A stretch of DNA of 64,000 nt, taken from Prorocentrum cordatum. Taxonomy: Eukaryota > Sar > Dinophyceae > Prorocentrales > Prorocentraceae. The stretch covers positions 12,501 to 76,500 of the forward strand of contig CAUYUJ010019922.1 in the NCBI GenBank assembly GCA_963575745.1, given 5' to 3'. A program made the position numbers and the translations under genes. Under the pieces are notes generated by a model. The model was not told where the DNA came from and searched no databases. It saw only the letters and a program-made list of their open reading frames with translations. Position 1 is the stretch's first letter. Every line of letters begins with the position of its first letter. Shown here in pieces: positions 58,080-64,000 of this stretch.

Positions 58080-58370
58080 GCTCTGGGGGAGCCAAATCTT
58101 TCCACACCCACCGGGCTCCCAGGACGTCGCTTGAACAGGGGTGGTGGATCTGGACGTCCCCGCCCCGTACGCAGGGGTGTGTGTGTGTGTGTGTGTGGCG
58201 ATCACCGCCCAGCCCGAAGCCCCCGATTTGCCCTCCAATTCCAGTTCGGGGGGGGGGGGTCGGGGAACATGGACAAAAAACACATATGAAGCCCGCCCCC
58301 CCCCCCCCCCACCGACCCGAAATTCGGGTCCTCGGGTTGGGTTGGGGTGGTCTGGTGGGTGGTCGGGCGA
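58080..58370. repeat. family W dispersed repeat with (TG)n
   Basis: (GT)n at 58174-58197, GCCCGAAGCCCCCGATTTGC, TCCAATTCCAGTTC, G and C runs, then GAAATTCGGGTCCTCGGGTT and GGGTTGGGGTGGTCTGGTGG. Confidence 0.75.
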
Positions 58371-58512
58371 GGCGGCCGCCGCTCTTCGCCACCCGGCCGT
58401 GCTCGTGCACTGCAGCGTGCGTCGGCCGCGCCAGGGCGGCGCGCACGCGCGGAGCTCTGACCGTGTCAGCTCCGCCGTGGCGGGCGCTGTCTGGCAGGGG
58501 AACTCGGGAAGG
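58371..58512. repeat. GC-rich stretch ending in family P
   Basis: GCTCCGCCGTGGCGGGCGCT and GTCTGGCAGGGGAACTCGGG (58468-58507) are family P. Confidence 0.55.
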
Positions 58513-58602
58513 TCTCTCTCTCTCTCTCTTTTTTTTTTTTTCTCTCTCTCTCTCTCTCTTTTTTTTTTTTTTCTCCTCTCTCTCTATATATATAGATGTA
58601 CG
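58513..58602. repeat. (TC)n - poly-T - (TC)n - poly-T - (TC)n - (TA)n
   Basis: Same order of tracts as 23395-23515, again directly after a family P sequence. Confidence 0.93.
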
Positions 58603-59127
58603 CTGCAAGGCATTCTGACCGAATGTGGGGGCCGGGCGGTCTGACGCCATGCCCCGGGTGCGTGGCCGAGGTGTGGTTCCGCGGCGCGGGTTCTGCCTGT
58701 GGCGTCGCGTTGCGCTGTTGTCGTCATCCTCGCCCGCGATCCGCCCGCGGATCCACCCGCGCCCCCCTGGATCTTACCCGCAACTGCGGGGGACCTGGGT
58801 GCCAAGGTCGGACCGAGGTAGAAGATCGAGGTCGGTTCGGGGAGGGTGCCCCAGTGTTCTTCGTGCTTGTGGGATGCTCGTGTGCATCCTGGGGAGGGTA
58901 TCCTTGGATGCTCTGTGTGTGTGTGTTTTGGCCGACAGAGGGCTGGAGGGACTTTCTTCTGGTGTGCGTTCGAGTCGGGCGTGCGCGTCGCAATGGGGCA
59001 CACGCAGCACCGGCAAGCTGGCCCCCTCGCTGCCGCCCCCGCTCTTCGCTGGCCAGGGGGACGCGGCTGCTGCCTTTTCTCGTGCTCCGGGCCTGGCGGG
59101 GAGCGGCTGCGCCGTCCGCTGGCCCTC
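58603..59127. other. unique stretch, nothing recognised
   Basis: GGTCGGACCGAGGTAGAAG at 58806 repeats 31250. Two TGTGTGTG short runs. No gene recognised. Confidence 0.4.
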
Positions 59128-59495
59128 GAAGAGGAACACAACTGCATAAAGATAAAATTTTGGCGCTCCGCGCGGATATCTTTGAGTCGGGCGTGTCTCT
59201 CTCTACAGGAGGAATATTAAAAAATAGTGAAAAATAGTTAGGGGACGAATTTTATTTTTGTTTGTGTGTGTGTGTGTGAAAATGTTTTACGTGAGTATTT
59301 TTTTCCGCCCAAAATCCGCCTGCAGGGGGACATGCCTGACCTAAGGATATCTTAGATCCGCGCTGGCCCCCCCTGGTGGCGCCTCTGGCGCCGCCCCTGG
59401 CGCGCTCCGCGCGCCGGGGAGGGGGGACCAGCGCAGATCCAGGAAATCCGCGCGGAGCGCCAAAAGTTTATGTTTATGCAGTTTTTTCTTCTTCT
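59128..59495 (+). mobile_element. family G inverted-repeat element with family A nested in it
   Basis: GAAGAGGAACACAACTGCAT, AAAGATAAAATTTTGGCGCT and CCGCGCGGATATC at the left are mirrored by ATCCGCGCGGAGCGCC, AAAAGTTTATGTTTATGCAG and TTCTTCTT at the right. The GC-rich core has GGCGCCTCTGGCGCCGCC and CGCGCTCCGCGCGCC. Removing the nested element and one TSD restores a continuous ~197 bp palindrome-like element. Confidence 0.88.
59182..59344 (+). mobile_element. family A element nested in G, exact 8 bp TSD GGATATCT
   Basis: Ends TTGAGTCGGGC and GCCTGACCTAA; CTACAGGAGGAATATTAAAA and GGGGACGAATTTT inside, plus a (GT)n run at 59261-59277. GGATATCT at 59174-59181 and 59345-59352. Confidence 0.95.
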
Positions 59496-60111
59496 GAGAG
59501 CCTGGCGTCGCATTTGTCTCCCGGCGGGCTATTCTGCCTCGCCTCGGGCTCGGCATCGCGTGGCGCTGCCTTGCAAAGTGTAGCGCGGTGATCGGCGACG
59601 CTCTGTGTTGCTTGGCCTTGCGTGGCGAGGCAGCGAGGATCCAATGCCAGGGAACCGGAGAACCAACAGAAGGAACCTGGGGGCGAGGCCTGTCAAGGAA
59701 GCCAAGCCAAGGAACGTTACACTGGCAAGTGCCCTGTGTGTGTGTTTCTGGCTAGGGCAGTGCAACAGTGGTATAGCTGCGGGGCATTCGAAAAAATGCG
59801 GACGAGACTGGCCTCAGCTGTGAAAGGACGCTGGCTTCATGGACGAGCTTGCCCAGGCCTCGGGGCAGCATGTCGATGACGCGACAGGGCATCGTCCAGC
59901 TTCTCCCCGCTCCTCTTTGCGCTCCTGTCCGCACCCGCGCTTCCGGTTTGTACTTCTCCCGCCTCCGCTTTGGTCGTTTTTTGGGGCCGCAGTCCTTGCG
60001 CGTCCCGCACCGCCGCGTGCCCGGGGGGCGGACAGAGACACAGCGCAGCGGTTCGTCCGCTCGGTTTCCGGCCCGCACTAGCCTGGCAGACGGCTGGCTG
60101 CCGGCTTGAGG
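59496..60111. other. unique stretch, nothing recognised
   Basis: Open frames up to 108 codons on the minus strand, none family-like. Confidence 0.35.
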
Positions 60112-60278
60112 TTAGGTCGGGCCTGTCCCTCTACAGGAGGAGTACCAAAAATAGGTAAAAAATCGTATGGGAACGACTTCTGGAGCATTTCTTGAATATT
60201 TTGCAGCATTTGTGGACTATTTTTTTTTTGTGTTTCTCCCCCAATCTCCGCCTGTAGGGGGGGACATGCCCGACCTAA
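60112..60278 (+). mobile_element. family A element
   Basis: TTAGGTCGGGCCTGTCCCTC at the left and ACATGCCCGACCTAA at the right; 167 bp. No matching 8 bp flanks, so the site has changed since insertion or the element moved by recombination. Confidence 0.92.
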
Positions 60279-60600
60279 TTCTAGTCACGCAAGCCACCAT
60301 TTACACACTGGCAGCACAGCGTGACTACTGCATCTGTCCGGGGCGGAGGGGCGCAAACAAGTGAGTTAGCACCAAAGCGTGGATGCGAGGGGGTGGGGAA
60401 GGGACGTCAGATGGTCTGTGGGTGGGGACAAAGTCCCCCACGCCAGCGAAGTGTGAGACATAGCACCGGGCACGTTCCCTGTCCAGATGAAAACCCCAGG
60501 CTGCAACGCAGACCACGCGCGGCGCGACCTACTTCACTACTGGGACCACCGTGCGAAGATCGAGCAAGTCCTTGCGATTCGTATCAGCACAGCAGTTGGG
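60279..60600. other. unique spacer
   Basis: Nothing recognised. Confidence 0.35.
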
Positions 60601-60605
60601 AGACC

Positions 60606-60912
60606 AAAGCGAGGCAAGACAAGACACGGCAAGCCAAGGTAGGGCAAGACAAGGCAACACAACACAAAACCATACAAGGCAAGGAAACGCAACGCAACGC
60701 AACGCAAAGCAAGACAAGGCAAGGCAAGGGAAGGCAAAGGCAAGGCAAGACCACACAAGACAAGGTGCAACATAATAAGAGAACTAAGATGACTAAATAC
60801 AAAGAGGGCAACACAAAGCAAGACAAGGCAAGGTAACACAAGGCAGGTCAAGTTTAGGCAAGGTAAGGCAAGACAAGACCATGCACGACAAGGCACGACA
60901 AGACCGACAGAC
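60606..60912 (+). repeat. (CAAGG/CAAGA/CAACG)n pentamer tract
   Basis: AGGCAAGACAAGG, AACGCAACGCAACGC and AAGACAAGGCAAGG units over 300 bp. Frames give Thr/Lys/Gln-rich or Leu/Cys/Val-rich repeats. Confidence 0.95.
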
Positions 60913-61229
60913 CGACACATAGGCAGGCATGCCAGCAGTCGGAGAGCCCGACGGACGCACGGATAGACGCAAACCCGCGAAAGCCACACGGAGTGGGCAG
61001 CGGGGCGCCAGCAGGAAACGAGACAGGCCCAGCGGAAAGAGGCCAGCCGCATTGGCGCCGTGGCTGGCCGCGCGGGCAGCGGTCCGCCGTATCGGGGCTC
61101 GGCGGCTGGCCGGAAACGCGGCGGCAGGTGCTGGAGTCGGAGGAACAACGACAGGAGCGGGACAGGGGACGCGGGAACGCACGAGCGAAGGACCACCACT
61201 TCGGGCTTGAGGCAGGGACGCCGCAAACA
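60913..61229. other. GC-rich unique stretch
   Basis: Nothing recognised. Confidence 0.35.
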
Positions 61230-61395
61230 AACTGTTCCAGCGCTCCGCGCAGATTTTTTTTTTGGATTCGCGCAGGGCCCCCGCCGGAGGCGCCGCCGCC
61301 CCCGGCGCCGCGCCGGTGGGCTTCGCGCGGCAGGCAGAGAGTTTCTGGCGCAGATCCGAGAGATCATATCCGCTGAGCGCCAAAAGTTTCTCCCT
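61230..61395 (+). mobile_element. family G inverted-repeat element
   Basis: AACTGTTCCAGCGCTCCGCG then CAGAT at the left and GCGCAGATCCGAGAGAT, CCGCTGAGCGCCAAAAGTTT at the right; GGAGGCGCCGCCGCCCCCGG in the core. Confidence 0.7.
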
Positions 61396-61424
61396 CAGTC
61401 TGGTCTGGGCAGGCCGGCGTGCGG

Positions 61425-61625
61425 GACCTCCCACCAAACCACCCCAACCCAACCCGGAGGCCTTAATTTGCCTTTCCAGTGGGGGGGGGGTCGGGGGAGG
61501 TCAAGACTTCCTCCCCGCCCGCAAGTCGTCTCGCTCACTCCCACCCGCCCTCCCAACACAGACGTAGCACCCGAGCCGCAGCATATTCAGTAGTCGTCTT
61601 GGGGTGGGCAGCTGCTGGGGGCGAA
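61425..61625 (+). repeat. family W dispersed repeat
   Basis: CCACCAAACCACCCCAACCC, AACCCGGAGGCC, then GTCAAGACTTCC, CCGCCCGCAAG, GCTCACTCCCACCCGCCCTC and AGCACCCGAGCC. It joins the segments seen separately at 36335 and 12906, so it is the fullest W copy. Confidence 0.85.
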
Positions 61626-61723
61626 TCCGCCGCCGCCGCCGCCGCCGCCGCCTCATCCGCCGCCGCAGCCGCCCGCCGCCGCCGCCGCCGCGCCGCCGCC
61701 GCCGCCGCTGCCGCTGCCGGTGT

Positions 61724-61754
<31 letters not shown>

Positions 61755-61845
61755 TCGCCGCCGCCGTCCGCCGCCGCCGCTGCGCCGCCGCCGTCGCCCC
61801 CACTGCCAAATCGCCGCCGCCGCAGCCGCTGCCGCTGCAGCCGCT

Positions 61846-61892
<47 letters not shown>

Positions 61893-61978
61893 TGCCACCA
61901 TCGCCGCCAGTGCCGCAGCCGCCGCAGCCGCAGCCCACGCCGCAGCCGCCGCCGCCGCCGCCGCCGCCGCCGCCCACA
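61626..61978. repeat. (GCC)n / (CCG)n tract, 350 bp
   Basis: GCCGCC with CTG, CAG, CAT and TCG interruptions; longest pure run at 61845-61890. All six frames are open (poly-Ala, poly-Pro, poly-Arg, poly-Gly). Confidence 0.97.
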
Positions 61979-62143
61979 ATTTCGAACAACGGGGGACTGC
62001 TTGCCTTCAGTCGCAGTGGGGTTAGCCGGAGCGCCGGCTCTTGCAGGACCCAGCCAGGCCAGGAGCGCACTGACCTGGGTCAGGGTGCAGGGTCCTGCAA
62101 GACCTGGGCAGGACCCGGCAGGATCCTGCAAGGCGCGATAGTC
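61979..62143. repeat. GCAGGACC inverted repeats
   Basis: CTTGCAGGACC (62040) is mirrored by GGTCCTGCAAG (62091); CAGGATCCTGC at 62120 is itself palindromic. It may be a small inverted-repeat element. Confidence 0.5.
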
Positions 62144-63061
62144 TTACCGTTGCAGATCTGAGCCAGTACTTCCCCGACAGGCTGGGGGGCCGGTCGGGAC
62201 GGCTCGGTTTTTATGACCCCAGCCAGTCCTGATCTCTGGCTGCCTGGCTCGCGCGCGTTGCCGCCGTGCCTCCTGGTCTCTCTGGCCGCCTCGCGCCTCT
62301 TTCTTCGCGCCTCCTACCCACTCGCGCCCTGCGCTGCCCCAGGGCGCCCCGCCGCTGTTCGACCGGCGTCTGCTTCTTGCGCGGTCGCAGGCTTCGAGAC
62401 GTGGCCCCAGCAGGGCACTCAGCGTGCGAAGCTTTCCGCCGCCGGCAAAGGATTGTCCGAGGTCGGCAGCGCTCCCACCGAGCCGCGGAGTCTGGCAGGG
62501 GCCAGCAGAGAACGGGAGCAGGAGTCGGAAAACGGAGCCAGGGTATACACGGAGATTTGGCGACACGGGAGAAGCCACAATTGTGGAAAACAGGCGCGCG
62601 AAAACAAAATCACGGGGGCGCCCAGATCCGTCTTCTTTTTTTCGGGGGGGGCCTCCGCATCGGCGGCCACAGGTCGGACGCTCGCCGCGCGCCGCGCGCC
62701 GCGCGCGCGCCCGGCCCGCGGGCCCCTGCGGCGCCCTGGCGCGCCCCGCGAAGAGAGTATTGGGCGAGGCGGGGCGCGGGGTGCCCCCGTCTAGGGTGGG
62801 GTTCTTATCACCGCCCTTCGTAAGGCTCCCCGCGGGAATGAAGCAAGCCCACAGCCCACGCCGACCCACCCGCCCAAGCGTGCCCCCCCGGACGACGGCG
62901 CCTGGCTGCAAAAAGGACGGCCCCTCCAGCCCACGGGGGTCGCTGGGGTGATGGTCCCGCGCGCGCGGCCAGTAGAAATAAAACAAGAGAGCGAGGATAA
63001 TCATAAGCAAGGTGAAACAAACAAGGCACGCGAAGGCAAAGTGAGGGAGACAAGAAGGCAT
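62144..63061 (-). CDS. 305-codon open frame with an N-terminal hydrophobic segment (doubtful)
   Basis: From ATG at 63061 the minus strand reads CLVCFTLLMIILALLFYFYW within the first 35 codons, a plausible signal anchor or membrane segment. The remainder is Gly/Pro/Arg-rich without domains. It is not built on a simple repeat, which sets it apart from other long frames, but stop codons are rare at this GC content and + strand frames over the same DNA are 170-190 codons long. No homolog recognised. A splice-interrupted gene is also possible. Confidence 0.2.
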   Translation of the reverse strand: MPSCLPHFAFACLVCFTLLMIILALLFYFYWPRARDHHPSDPRGLEGPSFLQPGAVVRGGTLGRVGRRGLWACFIPAGSLTKGGDKNPTLDGGTPRPASPNTLFAGRARAPQGPAGRARARRAARGERPTCGRRCGGPPRKKEDGSGRPRDFVFARLFSTIVASPVSPNLRVYPGSVFRLLLPFSAGPCQTPRLGGSAADLGQSFAGGGKLRTLSALLGPRLEACDRARSRRRSNSGGAPWGSAGREWVGGAKKEARGGQRDQEARRQRARARQPEIRTGWGHKNRAVPTGPPACRGSTGSDLQR

Positions 63062-64000
63062 CGGTCAAGTGGATCAACCCTCGCTGGCACACTAGAACGC
63101 AACAGGGCGCGAGGGGGCGAGTGCGCCAGAATACCAGGCCACTGCGCGAGGGCACCATGCACAGAGGCAAGCCAGCAGCAGCAACGGATACCGGGGACCG
63201 AGGGGCGCAATAACACTGGCGAGGCAGAATATCACAAGGGCAGCGACAAGCGATTCAGCCGGGTAGGAGAGACGAAACAGGAGCCAACGCTGCGCCACGC
63301 CCCCCCCCCCTACATTTCCTCGACAAGCACCACTTTCCCTTCATTGCATTCCCTCGGCACACCCAACATTCACGAAAGCACTCATCAAAGACGTCATTCA
63401 AAAAAACCAAGCTCAGACACGAGGACACAACACGCAGGTGCAAACCAGCAGCAACAACGGACAAGGAGACAACGTCAGAAAAGCGGGGGGCAGAGGAGGG
63501 CGGAGGCGGGGCGGGGAGGGAGGGAAACGGGAAAGGGAGAGGGGGGAGGGCGCAAGGGGGAGGAGGGACAGGGCAGAGAACGCGGGTTCGGCCTTGGAAA
63601 TAGGGCCCCGCTCAGGAAATGCCCTTGTGGTCTGAAGGGTCGACGGGGGGCGCGCCGTCCGACCAGGAGGGGGGGTTATGTACTGCTGGTAAACCATATT
63701 ACTAGAGAGGGCTCGGCACATCACGGCAAACACCAAAACAGCACGACACGGCACGGCCACGCAGACAGAAACGGCACTCATTTACAAAAGAACGCACACA
63801 GGAGAGCGACTATCTTCCATTCAAGTGAGGCATGGGGAATGAGAACAACAGAGCATGGAGGTGATGATGGAAAGGGGCAGCATGGGTGCACTATGTCGTT
63901 TCCTGGCCGTCATGCCTTTTGCTGCATCGCCGTCGTGCTCGCGGGCGAATCCGATATATGGCCCAGCTACTGCAGTGCGGGGGGGGGGGTGAGCACGACG
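63062..64000. other. closing stretch, nothing recognised
   Basis: Mostly unique. CCAGCAGCAGCAACGGATA (63174) and CCAGCAGCAACAACGGACA (63447) are a diverged duplication. 63485-63570 is purine-rich. G runs at 63665 and 63980. No gene, RNA or element end recognised. Confidence 0.4.

Noticed and set aside
61430-61460. CCCCAACCCAACCC as telomeric repeat
   Set aside because: Only two units, repeated as part of family W at several internal places; not a telomere array.

Overview
This window looks like nuclear DNA from a dinoflagellate. The evidence is: very GC-rich unique stretches; extremely dense microsatellites, chiefly (GAT)n, (GAG)n and CTG/GCT-interrupted (GAT)n; many short inverted-repeat elements; no bacterial-type gene order, rRNA, tRNA or complete gene; and one near-match to the dinoflagellate spliced leader at 29188-29210. 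A GC-rich genus such as Prorocentrum would fit, but that is an inference. There is one 100-base assembly gap at 11271-11370.

Layout. 1-9.4 kb is almost entirely degenerate (GAT)n and (GAG)n, all with the purine-rich sense on the + strand, broken by a degenerate 14-15 bp repeat and an 18-codon tandem repeat. 9.4-17 kb mixes a ~54 bp repeat (9.8-10.9 kb), an 'ggggcctcttg' minisatellite, hairpin and inverted-repeat elements and more (GAT)n. 17-26 kb has smaller microsatellites, another (GAT)n block (20.7-21.8 kb) and palindromic elements. 26-36 kb is the richest part: short non-autonomous elements, several with 8 bp target-site duplications, one nested pair, one tandem array broken by a 1.07 kb insertion, and the spliced-leader relic. 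36.5-41 kb holds two satellites of ~89 and ~90 bp. 41-50 kb has a 12 bp minisatellite, a thioesterase-like coding fragment, a large TATG microsatellite, more inverted-repeat elements and a possible terminal coding exon. 50-64 kb continues with dispersed repeats, (GAC)n, (CTC)n, a 350 bp (GCC)n tract and a closing 2 kb with no recognised feature.

The main result is a set of short inverted-repeat mobile elements, called here families A to JJ for convenience. Family A (ends TTAAGTCGGGC, usually 150-170 bp, 12 copies seen) has an 8 bp target-site duplication at seven copies; empty-site comparisons support two of them (51723-51889 and 26867-27027). Family E and a related element at 38960-39168 also have exact 8 bp duplications, and hairpin family I has a 7/8 match with an empty site in an adjacent duplicate. 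A 158 bp block carrying a (GAG)n microsatellite is itself inserted with a 10 bp duplication, which suggests that some microsatellites here travel by insertion. No transposase gene was recognised, so the elements would depend on enzymes encoded elsewhere.

Coding content is minimal. The best candidates are fragments: a GWSLG-containing thioesterase-like piece (42663-42818), a GC-rich terminal exon (49387-49521), and a few open frames of unknown meaning. Nearly all long open frames in the window are translations of simple repeats and are not annotated as genes.
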